A stretch of 64,000 nucleotides of DNA from HGM11368 sp051883455 (GCA_051883455.1 JBJETT010000010.1:21923-85922), one strand, 5' to 3'. Shown: positions 26,902 through 35,217, counted from the first letter of the stretch. Notes: generated by a model from the sequence alone, not told the origin. Program-made: numbers and translations.

Positions 26902-28896
26902 TCACGATAACGCTTTTTTCCTCTTTTTCTTCCTTACCACCGCTACTATCGCTATAATTATCGCCACTAGGACAAAAGGTGATATCACTATGGCGGCTAT
27001 GGCTACTTTGTCGCCGACTATACGGCTTGGGTATTGTTGGAGATATTCTTGCATAGTAGGTGTGTGGGCTTCGTATGGTTGTTCTATACCCAGCTGTGTT
27101 ACGAGGGTGCTAAACTCGTCGAAAGCGGCTTGTTTTCGGCTATAGTCGGGGATAGATTCTTCCATTATGGCGTATAGCACGTTGACCTTGATTTCCTCTA
27201 TACGGCGCACGATAGCGGGGTTGTCCTTTTCTTGCTCTATGGCTTGGTTGAGCCAAGCTAGATATTGGTCGGTATTGCTAGGGGATAGGTAGTCCAAAGT
27301 GTGGTAGTTGGAGGCGTCGAATATGTCGAGATTTTTGCCCTTATTTTTGAGTTCTTGGGTACACGTATCGAGATATTGCGCCACCCACTCGGCTCCTTTG
27401 CCGTAGGTCACTTGCAGATATTTCGCCAGCGTTTTGCTCACGTCCACGTCGTTGTCCCACATTTGTTTGGAGAGGATATAAGTCCTAAGATGCGCCATTT
27501 CGTCACCGCGCTCTCTACTGCCTTGGTGGAAGATAGCCGTCACGTTGTTGCTGAGATACAGCGTATGATTGTCCTTTTGCACGTCGTAGTTAGGGAAAGG
27601 CAACAGCAGGTGACTAAAGTCCACCACGTAGTCCCACACCAAAATATTGTGTGCAATCTCGCCCCAGGTCTCAATCAGCTTCTTGGCTTTGGCGCTTTGA
27701 TCCGTTGCACCGTAGAGGTAACTGTACATTTGCCCGCATTGGATAGGAGCAACGACGATATTGACGTTGTCCTCGCAAGTCATGCCTTTGGGCGGAGTCT
27801 CGTTGAAGAAGTAGGCAAGGGTAGAGATGATTTTGTCGGGGAAGCGGCGCGCCAACTTGTTGATAATAGGTAGCATAGTGCCCATCATCGAGCCCGTTTC
27901 TCTCTTGACAGCGCTACATTTGGTACAAGTGCAGTAGTCGTAGTTGTCCATAATGCTAAAGTCCCAATACTTTTTGTCGGGGCTGGCGGCTATGAGTTCT
28001 TCCATTTTCTCTTCGATTATCGGATAGATGCCCTCCGCGGATAGGCACAGTTGCTTAGGCTCGCCGTTTCTAATTACGAAAAATTCGGGGTGGGTCTGCA
28101 GATACTCGTCGGGGCTTACGAAAGTAAACGCCGTGTGACACCAAGTGCCCCAATCCTCGTGTTCTTCTATCTCGTCCGCCACCACGCCGTTGTTTTTGAG
28201 TTTTTTGTACCAGCCGTTTTGCGCTATTTCGTATTGGAAGACCTTGCGCCAAGCAAAGTCGGGGTTGCTCACCTCGTCCACACTATCGAGATAAATTGTA
28301 GGCAAGTACGGCACGTAGTCGTAGTCGCTCCTTACGAACATACAGCCGAGATAGTCCTCGAGAAAGCCGTACACGCCGTTGGATAGAGAGTCGCCGTCAA
28401 TGGTAAGGATATGTATATTGCCGTCTTGACTGACGATACGATAGCCGTCGTCCTTTACGCCGTCTTTGGATAGGGCGTCGGTGGCAATGCAGTCGCCCAA
28501 AGCGATATAATATTCGGGCAAAGCCTCGCTATCGTCCACCACCTCGAAGTTATTTGTACTGCCGATTATTTGGTTGAGATATCCGCTCAACACCTCGGCA
28601 AGTTCCACTACGTCGGGCTCGGCGTGTTGACTAATCAAGATTTTGTAATTAGACTCACCGTATACGGCAAGCCCAATATCCTTTTCTACGCTCATTTGCG
28701 CTCTAAATTCTTCTTCGTCGTACTCGCCTAGGTGAGAGGATATATCAAGCGTTTGGCTCGACATAACGCTTTTGTCGCGCTTGTTGCAAGCCACCATAGT
28801 AAGGCTAAGGCCCACCGCCATAATCACGACCGCCAACAAGATACACAGCCTTTTTCGCAAGCTAATATTTTCACTTTTCTTAATTATTGCGTTCAT
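26902..28896 (-). CDS. Secreted DUF4838-type protein, probably a glycoside-hydrolase relative
   Basis: 664 residues. A hydrophobic N-terminal segment ending in 'MVAC' suggests a lipoprotein signal, although the residue at -3 is atypical. A hydrophobic helix and Lys-rich tail close the C-terminus. Between them, 'PDFAWRKVFQY', the Cys-rich 'DNYDYCTCTKCSAVKRETG' and 'GCNDL'-free TIM-barrel-like segments match the DUF4838 family, which is related to alpha-glucuronidase-type enzymes. The polysaccharide target is unknown. The start has TTGAGA-17-TAAAAT-6-ATG spacing and no ribosome binding site, so the mRNA is probably leaderless. Confidence 0.7.
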   Translation of the reverse strand: MNAIIKKSENISLRKRLCILLAVVIMAVGLSLTMVACNKRDKSVMSSQTLDISSHLGEYDEEEFRAQMSVEKDIGLAVYGESNYKILISQHAEPDVVELAEVLSGYLNQIIGSTNNFEVVDDSEALPEYYIALGDCIATDALSKDGVKDDGYRIVSQDGNIHILTIDGDSLSNGVYGFLEDYLGCMFVRSDYDYVPYLPTIYLDSVDEVSNPDFAWRKVFQYEIAQNGWYKKLKNNGVVADEIEEHEDWGTWCHTAFTFVSPDEYLQTHPEFFVIRNGEPKQLCLSAEGIYPIIEEKMEELIAASPDKKYWDFSIMDNYDYCTCTKCSAVKRETGSMMGTMLPIINKLARRFPDKIISTLAYFFNETPPKGMTCEDNVNIVVAPIQCGQMYSYLYGATDQSAKAKKLIETWGEIAHNILVWDYVVDFSHLLLPFPNYDVQKDNHTLYLSNNVTAIFHQGSRERGDEMAHLRTYILSKQMWDNDVDVSKTLAKYLQVTYGKGAEWVAQYLDTCTQELKNKGKNLDIFDASNYHTLDYLSPSNTDQYLAWLNQAIEQEKDNPAIVRRIEEIKVNVLYAIMEESIPDYSRKQAAFDEFSTLVTQLGIEQPYEAHTPTMQEYLQQYPSRIVGDKVAIAAIVISPFVLVAIIIAIVAVVRKKKRKKALS

Positions 28897-28902
28897 AAAT
28901 GT

Positions 28903-28931
28903 ATTTTAACATATTATATAGAAATTCTCAA
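28903..28931 (-). promoter_or_regulatory. Leaderless promoter of the DUF4838 gene
   Basis: On the minus strand TTGAGA (28926-28931), 17-bp spacer, TAAAAT (28903-28908), six bases, ATG 28896. No ribosome binding site. Confidence 0.7.
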
Positions 28932-29139
28932 TAGCAATATCGCAAATCACGATAAACTTCAAAACACGGCAAAAATGCCATAGCACTTTTGAGCGTTATG
29001 CAACGAATAATGCGCCAAAAACTCAATACGTATCGAGTTTTTTTTGTGCAATCGGAAATAAGTTTTTCCTCACTAAGATTGAAATTTCGTCGTATAAATT
29101 CGGTTTTGTTCCCCAAAAACAATATTTTTCGATAAGAGC
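28932..29139. other. Intergenic stretch between divergent genes, mostly featureless
   Basis: Within the 321-bp gap 28897-29217 I see the leaderless promoter of the DUF4838 gene at one end, the small-protein promoter and operators at the other, and one palindrome (29017-29046) between. The remaining bases hold no convincing ORF or RNA structure. Confidence 0.5.
29017..29046. repeat. Intergenic palindrome, CGATACGTATCG family, copy 3 (one mismatch)
   Basis: CTCAATACGTATCGAG with flanking A and T runs: the family core with one mismatch. Here it lies between two divergent genes, upstream of both, which fits a pure terminator role poorly. Confidence 0.65.
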
Positions 29140-29168
29140 TTGACATTAGCATTTTTGTCATGTAAAAT
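29140..29168 (+). promoter_or_regulatory. Promoter of the small putative DNA-binding gene
   Basis: TTGACA (29140-29145), 17-bp spacer, TAAAAT (29163-29168). It is overlapped and followed by palindromes, see the operator entries. Confidence 0.75.
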
Positions 29169-29172
29169 GACA
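29156..29172. promoter_or_regulatory. Palindrome over the -10 box
   Basis: TGTCAT and ATGACA, 5 bp apart, flank the -10 element of the small-protein promoter. It is a possible repressor site. Confidence 0.5.
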
Positions 29173-29174
29173 GT

Positions 29175-29190
29175 GTCGTATAGATACGAC
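29175..29190. promoter_or_regulatory. Probable operator at the transcription start
   Basis: A perfect 7+2+7 palindrome, GTCGTAT-AG-ATACGAC, covering the expected +1. Such a site would fit autorepression by the ribbon-helix-helix-like protein encoded downstream. The half site resembles the recurring CGATACGTATCG palindrome. Confidence 0.6.
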
Positions 29191-29217
29191 TATATATTTT
29201 TGGAGGTGTGAGAAAAT

Positions 29218-29475
29218 ATGGCTAAGCCAAGAAGCGAAAAAGACAAAAGATACGAAGAAAAGCACAAAGAAGAGCGCAAAGCAAAAAACGTTATTTGGGG
29301 AACGAGCCTACCGAGAGAGATGGCGGAAAAAATAAACGCATTTTTGAAAGAGTACGGACACACAAAAGTCGAACTTATCCAAGCGGGATATGAAGAATTA
29401 TTATGCTACTATAATTTAGACCTTGCCAAGTTAAAAGACGGTTACGACGATTTCTTTGAGTCCGAGAAACGTTAA
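29218..29475 (+). CDS. Small basic protein, possibly ribbon-helix-helix DNA-binding
   Basis: 85 residues with the strong ribosome binding site GGAGGTG. The first 25 residues are very Lys/Arg/Glu-rich. The rest, 'VIWGTSLPREMAEKINAFLKEYGHTKVELIQAGYEELL', reads like a beta strand plus two helices, as in CopG/Arc-type regulators. No toxin partner is seen next to it, so an antitoxin role is not supported. It is followed by tRNA-associated repeats, so it may be a remnant of a mobile segment. Function uncertain. Confidence 0.6.
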   Translation: MAKPRSEKDKRYEEKHKEERKAKNVIWGTSLPREMAEKINAFLKEYGHTKVELIQAGYEELLCYYNLDLAKLKDGYDDFFESEKR

Positions 29476-29698
29476 GCGCAAAAGGCTTGTCAATCGCGTG
29501 GCGAGGGTGAAAATCAGAAGAATAATTCACCCCAAAGGCGTTGCCAAAAATTAAACTTCGGGATTTGAGTCTAGTATTTTGCAAAGGCGAAAATACTCAT
29601 TGAAACGAACGCTTTGCAAAATACGTCGGTCACCGCTAAAAATCTGCCACAGGCAGGTTTTATTAACGCTCTTTCAAATCCCTCTTAGTGCAACACAA
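29476..29698. other. Non-coding stretch with degenerate repeat and hairpins
   Basis: Within the 490-bp gap before the tRNA gene, this part contains a degenerate piece of the tRNA-associated repeat (about 29492-29530, GCGAGGGTGAAAATC), a hairpin at about 29637-29662 (AATCTGCC/GGCAGGTT followed by TTT), and a reversed 14-nt match to the tRNA T-arm near 29673-29690 (reads AAGAGGGATTTGAA on the other strand). No gene is supported. Confidence 0.5.
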
Positions 29699-29737
29699 AA
29701 AAATAACCTAATCCAAAATTCGGATTAGGTTATTTTT
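29699..29737. terminator. Bidirectional terminator hairpin
   Basis: AATAACCTAATCC pairs with GGATTAGGTTATT, with A and T runs outside. It borders the tandem repeats. Confidence 0.75.
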
Positions 29738-29851
29738 GGCGGAGAAAGAGTGGATTTGCCTTACAGCGAACTAAAAGTGAGCGTGCAGCGAGCGTAGCGA
29801 GGGTGAAAATCCAATGGATAAAAAAAATCACCCTGATATAACTCAGGGTGC
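29737..29851. repeat. tRNA-Ser-associated tandem repeat, unit 1 (115 bp)
   Basis: It begins with TGGCGGAGAAAGAG, the same bases as the (complement of the) 3' end of the adjacent tRNA-Ser, then a GC-rich palindromic body whose ends GGATTT and AAATCC pair, and ends with a hairpin plus A-run (29822-29850) equal to the tRNA terminator. Unit 2 follows directly. Confidence 0.8.
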
Positions 29852-29965
29852 TGGCGGAGAAAGAGTGGATTTGCCTTACAGCGAACGTGAGTGAGCGTGC
29901 AGCGAGCGTAGCGAGGGTGAAAATCCAATGGATAAAAAAAATCACCCTGATATAACTCAGGGTGC
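29852..29965. repeat. tRNA-Ser-associated tandem repeat, unit 2 (114 bp)
   Basis: Nearly identical to unit 1, differing by a few bases and one deletion in the body, and directly abutting the tRNA gene. The 71-codon frame across both units on the minus strand is an artefact of the repeat. Confidence 0.8.
29934..29964 (-). terminator. Terminator of tRNA-Ser
   Basis: On the minus strand CACCCTGA pairs with TCAGGGTG around ATAACT-like loop bases and is followed by eight T. The same hairpin recurs in unit 1. Confidence 0.75.
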
Positions 29966-30056
29966 TGGCGGAGAAAGAGGGATTTGAACCCTCGCTACGG
30001 TATCCCGTACTACTCCCTTAGCAGGGGAGCCCCTTCGGCCTCTTGGGTATTTCTCC
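29966..30056 (-). tRNA. tRNA-Ser(GCU)
   Basis: 91 nt on the minus strand, including an encoded CCA. The acceptor stem GGAGAAA pairs with TTTCTCC and the discriminator is G. The anticodon stem-loop has loop CTGCTAA, giving anticodon GCU for AGC/AGU serine codons. A long variable arm (TAGTACGGGATACCGTA) is typical of class II tRNASer. It is preceded by a good promoter and followed by a terminator. Its 3' end seeds the tandem repeats beside it. Confidence 0.93.
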
Positions 30057-30091
30057 ACAGTCGAAGTATAAAAAATGATATTAGCATTAGT

Positions 30092-30120
30092 ATAGTAGCA
30101 CACAATGTAGCTTTTGTCAA
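30092..30120 (-). promoter_or_regulatory. Promoter of tRNA-Ser
   Basis: On the minus strand TTGACA (30115-30120), 17-bp spacer, TACTAT (30092-30097), about 30 nt before the tRNA. Confidence 0.7.
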
Positions 30121-30190
30121 AGTCTTTTTGCAAAATTTTTGCGCATGGCGACTTGGCGCTGTTAGAGGTATGGCAGAGCTAGTGTGCTAC

Positions 30191-30958
30191 TTAAGCTAGT
30201 GAGTCGACGTAAGGCGTCAGCAAACCGGTGATGAGCTCGTAAGACTCACTCGTCATGTGCAGTCCGTCGAAGGTATATCTATCTTGCAGTTGTTTGTTGT
30301 CGCCCACTAGGTGCGAGTAGGTGTCGATTAGCTCCACCTTATATATGGCGCAAATTTGCTTGATATACTCGTTGAGCAAAATTACGTTGTCGTCGGTGAG
30401 ATATTCGCCTACTAAATCTTTGCCGGCGAGCTTGACGGTACGGTTGACGGGGTAGACTGTCTGCATAAATATTGTAGTTTCGGGCAGTTCTTCTCTGATG
30501 ACGTGCAGAATTTTGGTTATATTGACGGCAATATCTTCGGGAGAAGTGCCGTGTCTAAGGTCGTTGCAACCGCCCAAAAGGAATATAGCTTTTGGCTTGA
30601 TATTGAGCACGTTGGACTCGAGTCTAACAAGCATTCTGTCGGTGGTATCGCCGGAAATACCTCTATTGTAGATATTTGCGTGCGGAAAATAATAGTCCAA
30701 GTCGTACATCTCGGTGATAGAGTCGCCCAAGAAAACGATTTGACCCGTCTTAGCGCTTTGATTGAGATAGGCGTATCTTTTTGCTTTGGCATCTTTGATA
30801 TAGTCTTTGCTAAACATAGCGTTGCCGTAGATATTATAGGCTATAGCAAAGATGGAAATGCTTGCCATAAGCGCCACGATTACAAGCAAAACCACCACAA
30901 TAGTGATATTGCGTGCGGTAAAAATATTGTGTTGTGGTTTTGGATGGCGTCGTTTCAT
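30191..30958 (-). CDS. Membrane-anchored SGNH/GDSL hydrolase
   Basis: 255 residues. One N-terminal membrane helix at about residues 15-38, then an SGNH domain: block I 'VFLGDSITEMYD' with the nucleophile Ser, block II 'NRGISGDTT' with Gly, block III 'GGCNDLRHGT' with Asn, and block V 'DGLHMTSESY' with Asp and His. These enzymes remove acyl or acetyl groups from lipids, sugars or cell-wall polymers. The target here is unknown, but it should act outside the membrane. TTGCAT-17-TATAAT-6-ATG marks a leaderless start. Confidence 0.88.
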   Translation of the reverse strand: MKRRHPKPQHNIFTARNITIVVVLLVIVALMASISIFAIAYNIYGNAMFSKDYIKDAKAKRYAYLNQSAKTGQIVFLGDSITEMYDLDYYFPHANIYNRGISGDTTDRMLVRLESNVLNIKPKAIFLLGGCNDLRHGTSPEDIAVNITKILHVIREELPETTIFMQTVYPVNRTVKLAGKDLVGEYLTDDNVILLNEYIKQICAIYKVELIDTYSHLVGDNKQLQDRYTFDGLHMTSESYELITGLLTPYVDSLA

Positions 30959-30964
30959 AGTATT

Positions 30965-30993
30965 ATTATATAACTATTTGAAAGAATATGCAA
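30965..30993 (-). promoter_or_regulatory. Leaderless promoter of the SGNH hydrolase
   Basis: On the minus strand TTGCAT (30988-30993), 17-bp spacer, TATAAT (30965-30970), six bases, ATG 30958. No ribosome binding site. Confidence 0.75.
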
Positions 30994-31145
30994 CAGTAGA
31001 ACGAGGGCTTTTTGAACGACAAAGGCTTTTTGCATATTTTCAAAAAAATAGATAAAGTTTTTTGGGCAAAACTGCCTATAAAACAGCAAAATCAAAGAAA
31101 TATATATGCCAAATCGCATCTAAATATGCTTGTCAACAATATTTA

Positions 31146-31175
31146 TTGGCAAAAAATGAAAAACTGTGTTATAAT
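31146..31175 (+). promoter_or_regulatory. Promoter of trkH with a very short leader
   Basis: TTGGCA (31146-31151), 18-bp spacer, TATAAT (31170-31175). ATG 31187 comes 11 bases after the -10 box, so the leader would be only about 4-5 nt, too short for a ribosome binding site, and none is seen. Confidence 0.65.
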
Positions 31176-31186
31176 AAAAAAGATTT

Positions 31187-32560
31187 ATGGAATCGAAGTA
31201 TAGTATTCTTAACAATCTAAAAACCAAAAAGTTTCGACTGACTAATATTCAGGTCATAGTGCTTGGGTACTTTTTGGTAATAATGTTCGGTACTTTTTTG
31301 TTGTCTTTGCCATTTGCCTCCAAGTCTAGGCAATGGACGGGCTTTTTTACTTCGCTATTTACCGCAACTTCCGCCACGTGCGTTACGGGATTGGTGCTCG
31401 TAGACACGTTTAGTCACTGGTCGCTGTTTGGACAAATGGTGATTATGTGTTTGATACAACTTGGCGGAGTAGGCTTTATGACGATGGTGTCGTTGGTGTC
31501 GGTAGTGGTTAGACGACAGTTGGGGTTATACCAAAAGACGATACTCCAAAAGTCTATGGGCTCGGCGAGATTTTCGGTGCTTAGCAAGCTACTCAATAGA
31601 GTATTGATATGCACGGCTTGTTTCGAGGGCGCGGGCACGGTGTTGCTTTGCACACGATTTATTCCTAAGATGGGCTTTTGGCAAGGGTTATTCAACGCAA
31701 TGTTCCACTCTATCTCGGCGTTTTGCAACGCGGGCTTCGACTTGATGGGCAAGTACGGCGCTTATAGCTCTATGACCACCTTTTCGGGCGACGTGGTAGT
31801 CAACTTGACTCTAATGGCGCTGATATTTGCGGGTGGATTGGGCTTCTTGTTGTGGAGCGACGTGTACGACAAAAAGATGAGATTGAGCAAGACGAGTCTG
31901 CAGACCCGAATGGTGCTTGCTGTTACGCCGATGCTCATCTTGATACCTGCATTGTTGATTTTTATAGTAGAGCGCAACAACGCCTTTGCGGGAATGACGG
32001 TTGGCGAAGCATTGCTGGCATCGCTCTTTCAGTCGGTTACTTCTAGGACGGCTGGCTTCAATTCTATTGATTTGTCGGGTCTTAGCAACTCTAGCATTGT
32101 GTTGACGATAGTGCTGATGATGGTGGGTGGCAACGTTGGCTCGACTGCGGGCGGTATCAAGATTACTACCGTCATCATAGTATTTTTGGGCGTATTGTCC
32201 ACAATTAGGGACAAAGAACACGTAGACGTAGGCAAGAGAAGACTTTCGGACAAGCTTGTTAGACAAGCCAACGCGATATTTATATTCTATTTGTCTATTA
32301 TCGTCGTCGCTTCTCTACTAATAGCCATAATAGACAAAGAAATCCCCGTACAAGCGGTGGTATTCGAAGTAGTGTCGGCGATAGGTACGGTAGGATTGAC
32401 TTTGGCGGGAACGGCAGAGTTTTCTTTGGCTAGCAAATGTATATTGTTGTTGTTGATGTTCATGGGTCGTGTGGGCGCAATATCCTTGTTGTCCGCCTTT
32501 ATGGAAACGAGGCAAAAACCGCCTATCAAGCGACCAATAGAAGAAATTATGATAGGATAA
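31187..32560 (+). CDS. trkH: TrkH/KtrB-type potassium uptake channel subunit
   Basis: 457 residues, mostly membrane helices. The four pore-loop filters are visible: 'TATSATCVTGL', 'HSISAFCNAGFD', 'VTSRTAGFNS' and 'SAIGTVGLT', each with the selectivity Gly. It moves K+ into the cell, gated by the TrkA protein encoded 10 nt downstream. ATG 31187 lacks a ribosome binding site and follows the -10 box closely. KtrB is an equally good name for this size class. Confidence 0.9.
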   Translation: MESKYSILNNLKTKKFRLTNIQVIVLGYFLVIMFGTFLLSLPFASKSRQWTGFFTSLFTATSATCVTGLVLVDTFSHWSLFGQMVIMCLIQLGGVGFMTMVSLVSVVVRRQLGLYQKTILQKSMGSARFSVLSKLLNRVLICTACFEGAGTVLLCTRFIPKMGFWQGLFNAMFHSISAFCNAGFDLMGKYGAYSSMTTFSGDVVVNLTLMALIFAGGLGFLLWSDVYDKKMRLSKTSLQTRMVLAVTPMLILIPALLIFIVERNNAFAGMTVGEALLASLFQSVTSRTAGFNSIDLSGLSNSSIVLTIVLMMVGGNVGSTAGGIKITTVIIVFLGVLSTIRDKEHVDVGKRRLSDKLVRQANAIFIFYLSIIVVASLLIAIIDKEIPVQAVVFEVVSAIGTVGLTLAGTAEFSLASKCILLLLMFMGRVGAISLLSAFMETRQKPPIKRPIEEIMIG

Positions 32561-32570
32561 GGAGAATTAT

Positions 32571-33218
32571 ATGAAATCGGTATTGATTATAGGAATGGGA
32601 AGATTTGGCAAGACGCTTGCCTACAAGATGGCAGAGCTTGGCAACGAGGTGATGATAGTTGACAAGGACGAAGAAATCGTCAATCAACTTGCCCCTGATT
32701 TTGTCAATGCAATGATAGGCGACTGCACCAACGAATCGGTGGTGAGAAATCTCGGCGTGAGCAACTTCGATATATGTTTCGTAGCCATTGGCGACAACTT
32801 CCAAGCTTCTTTGGAAATCACGTCCTTGCTCAAAGAATTGGGTGCTAAGTACGTCGTGTCCAAAGCCGATAGAGATATGCAAGCCAAGTTTTTGGAACGC
32901 AACGGCGCCGACGAGGTGGTATATCCTGAGCATGATATCGCCGAAAAGCTTGCCATAAGGCACAATGCAAAAAATATCTTCGACTACGTAGAGATTACCA
33001 ACGACTATGCAATATACGAGCTGGCTGTAGTCAAAGAATGGGTGGGCAAGAGCCTAAAAGAACTCAACATTCGTCACAACTACGGCGTCAATATTATGGC
33101 GCTCAAACAAGGCGGAAGCATAGAGATACCTTCGGCGGAAACAGTCTTTGAAGAAAACGACCATATCTTCGTCATAGGTAAGCAAAAGGACGTATTCAAG
33201 CTATCCAACAAGACCTGA
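32571..33218 (+). CDS. trkA: TrkA/KtrA-type regulatory subunit of the potassium channel
   Basis: 215 residues with AAGGAG upstream. The RCK N domain has the nucleotide-binding motif 'VLIIGMGRFGKTLA' and the acidic strand end 'MIVDKDEE'. The RCK C (TrkA-C) domain occupies about residues 135-215. It binds NAD/ATP-type ligands and gates TrkH from the cytoplasm. The pair forms a two-gene operon closed by a terminator. Confidence 0.92.
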   Translation: MKSVLIIGMGRFGKTLAYKMAELGNEVMIVDKDEEIVNQLAPDFVNAMIGDCTNESVVRNLGVSNFDICFVAIGDNFQASLEITSLLKELGAKYVVSKADRDMQAKFLERNGADEVVYPEHDIAEKLAIRHNAKNIFDYVEITNDYAIYELAVVKEWVGKSLKELNIRHNYGVNIMALKQGGSIEIPSAETVFEENDHIFVIGKQKDVFKLSNKT

Positions 33219-33247
33219 CGCTACGATATTTTTGTTATAACAATCAT

Positions 33248-33280
33248 TCACGAAGCCTTACGCTTCGTGATATTTTTTTG
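33248..33280 (+). terminator. Terminator of trkHA
   Basis: TCACGAAGC pairs with GCTTCGTGA around a 5-nt loop, followed by TA and seven T. Confidence 0.85.
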
Positions 33281-33399
33281 CACCTGTATTGAGCTTTTGA
33301 GTTTTTTGGAATAGTGTGGACGATACTATTTAGCATATATTATATTCTAGAGCCGTTGAATAAAACTTGCAAGCATGGACATAATCAAACGGGGGGATT

Positions 33400-33648
33400 A
33401 TGAGACAAGTCAAAAAGAGTATAGATTATATCAAAAAAGCCGTTGCTCAGCTCAAGGGCAAAGAACTATCCTTCGTGGTCAACAAGGGTAGAAACAAATT
33501 CGTTACCTTTGACGGCAAGGTGGTGGACGCGTACGACTCGATATTTACCATAGTGTCAACCGACAACTTTGGTAATGAACTTTTTACCTTTTCTTACAAC
33601 GACGTGGCGTGCAAAACGATAAGAATTTTGCCTCACGGGTCAAATTGA
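33400..33648 (+). CDS. veg: Veg family protein
   Basis: 82 residues with GGGGGG upstream of ATG 33400. 'IKKAVAQLKGKELSFVVNKGRNKFVTFDG' and 'YNDV..KTIRI' match the Veg family, small conserved Firmicute proteins linked in Bacillus subtilis to biofilm control and spore outgrowth. Its place just before ispE agrees with the Bacillus and Clostridia order. Confidence 0.9.
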   Translation: MRQVKKSIDYIKKAVAQLKGKELSFVVNKGRNKFVTFDGKVVDAYDSIFTIVSTDNFGNELFTFSYNDVACKTIRILPHGSN

Positions 33649-33705
33649 TGTCATAAAGCACGGCAAAGCTAGATATATTGTACTAACGAAAAACAAGAGG
33701 TGCCT

Positions 33706-35205
33706 ATGTCTATCAATGCCGTATATCAACCAATATCAATCGACTACGAAAAGAGCTGTCAGCCCAAGCAAATACTGTTGGGCTGCAATATGGATACGTC
33801 GTCCAAGGGCGGAGTGTCCAAAGTATTTTTTGTCAAAAGTAGCGCGCAAATAACCAAGGTCGTCCCAATGACGGGGCAGGTCAAAATAAGCGGTTTCGTC
33901 AACATCAAGGTGGTATATCTCAATAACGACAAGCAATGCGAAAGCTTTGATTATATCACCGATTTCGTAGAGGACGTCGACTGCGACGCTTTGACCGAAG
34001 ATATGCAAGTGCGCGTAAGTGCAAAGGTCGTGGACAGCGAATACCAAATAGGTGGCGACCAAATCAAAATTCAAGTGGTAGTTGAGCTTCGTCCTATATT
34101 CGTAGAGAGCCAAACACAACAATACGTAGTCAGCGCCGAAGGTGCGCTAATCAAGGATAGCCAATCGTGCAACCAAACCTTCGTGGACTACGTAGACAGA
34201 GAGATTGAGATTGTAGAAGAGTACGACAGCGGAATGAACGTAGAAAAGATACTCTTCTTTGACGTGACCGCATGCGTAGACGACGTGTCCACCGCGGGCG
34301 ATATCGTGTCCGTCAAGGGTAGAACCAACGTAGAAATTATCTATCTTGCCGAGGGTAAAATAATCGAAAAGGCTATGGATCTTCCTTTTGAAGAAGAATG
34401 GCGCGAAAAGACGAGCGACTTGGTTGCCAAGGTGCAAGCCTCTGTCAAAAACAGTAAGTTGGTGTTGCAAGGCACCGAGGACAGCGCCGTGATGAGAGTG
34501 GAAGCTCTATGCAAGCTCGGCGGTGTGGTGATGAGCGAAAACTGTCTAGAAACGGTAGAAGATATGTTTTGCCCCGAAGAGGAAGTAGACTGCAAATATT
34601 CGGTATGCGAGTACGACCGTCAAGCTCAACCGTTGCATTGCCATATCGAGGTAACGGGTAGCGAGACTATCGACGACACCTCGGCAGACGTCAAGCAAGT
34701 GCTGGCGGCGCACGCAGTAAATTGCAGTATTGCCGACGTCAGCGGTAAGGACGAGATGACGATAAGCGGAATGGCAGAGGTGGCAATAGTTTATCTGGAC
34801 GAAAACGACGAGATTGACTGCAAAAACATTGAGACACCTTTTGTAGAAAAGTGCCAATACGGTTTAGGAAACGACAAACTCATGGAGTGCAATCCTTACG
34901 TCAAAGACGTAACCGTCAAGGTCAAGAGAGATAGAGAGTTTGAGGTCAATCTCGATATCGACGTGGCTATGGATATTGCCGAGAGGACGGTGGTCAAGGG
35001 TATATCCGAAGTGGTAGAAGGCGAAGCTCGCCAAGTGGATAGAGTTGCGATAAGCATTTACACGCCTAAGCAAGGCGAGTCTTTGTGGGACGTTGCCAAA
35101 CAACTTGCCGTCAGCGACAAAGAAATAATCGCTCAAAACCCGGGAATTAGTGACGTGATGACGGGGGCGGAAAGATTGGTGGTTTACAGAGAACTCAAAG
35201 TATGA
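33706..35205 (+). CDS. SPOCS (DUF3794) and LysM protein, probable spore-coat component
   Basis: 499 residues from ATG 33706 with AGAGG at 33696-33700; an in-frame GTG at 33700 overlaps that site and is rejected. Three DUF3794/SPOCS-type segments are seen, near residues 35-120, 185-270 and 315-405, recognised by 'VPMTGQVKISGFVNIKVVYL'-like strands and 'GDIVSVKGRTNVEIIYLAEG'. A C-terminal LysM motif ('YTPKQGESLWDVAKQLAVS') binds peptidoglycan. Clostridia carry this type of gene between veg and ispE. A structural role in the spore envelope is inferred from family and position. Confidence 0.82.
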   Translation: MSINAVYQPISIDYEKSCQPKQILLGCNMDTSSKGGVSKVFFVKSSAQITKVVPMTGQVKISGFVNIKVVYLNNDKQCESFDYITDFVEDVDCDALTEDMQVRVSAKVVDSEYQIGGDQIKIQVVVELRPIFVESQTQQYVVSAEGALIKDSQSCNQTFVDYVDREIEIVEEYDSGMNVEKILFFDVTACVDDVSTAGDIVSVKGRTNVEIIYLAEGKIIEKAMDLPFEEEWREKTSDLVAKVQASVKNSKLVLQGTEDSAVMRVEALCKLGGVVMSENCLETVEDMFCPEEEVDCKYSVCEYDRQAQPLHCHIEVTGSETIDDTSADVKQVLAAHAVNCSIADVSGKDEMTISGMAEVAIVYLDENDEIDCKNIETPFVEKCQYGLGNDKLMECNPYVKDVTVKVKRDREFEVNLDIDVAMDIAERTVVKGISEVVEGEARQVDRVAISIYTPKQGESLWDVAKQLAVSDKEIIAQNPGISDVMTGAERLVVYRELKV

Positions 35206-35211
35206 TATAAT
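35183..35211 (+). promoter_or_regulatory. Leaderless promoter of ispE inside the end of the SPOCS gene
   Basis: TTTACA (35183-35188) lies within the last codons of the SPOCS-LysM gene; then a 17-bp spacer, TATAAT (35206-35211), six bases, ATG 35218. ispE therefore has its own constitutive-looking promoter independent of the spore gene upstream. Confidence 0.75.
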
Positions 35212-35217
35212 ATCCGT

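Noticed and set aside
29218..29475. Antitoxin of a toxin-antitoxin pair
   Set aside because: No second small gene follows or precedes it on the same strand; the next bases are repeats and a tRNA.
29730..29945. 71-codon minus-strand frame with an internal duplication
   Set aside because: It lies wholly in the tandem tRNA-associated repeats, and the duplication mirrors the DNA repeat units. There is no ribosome binding site.
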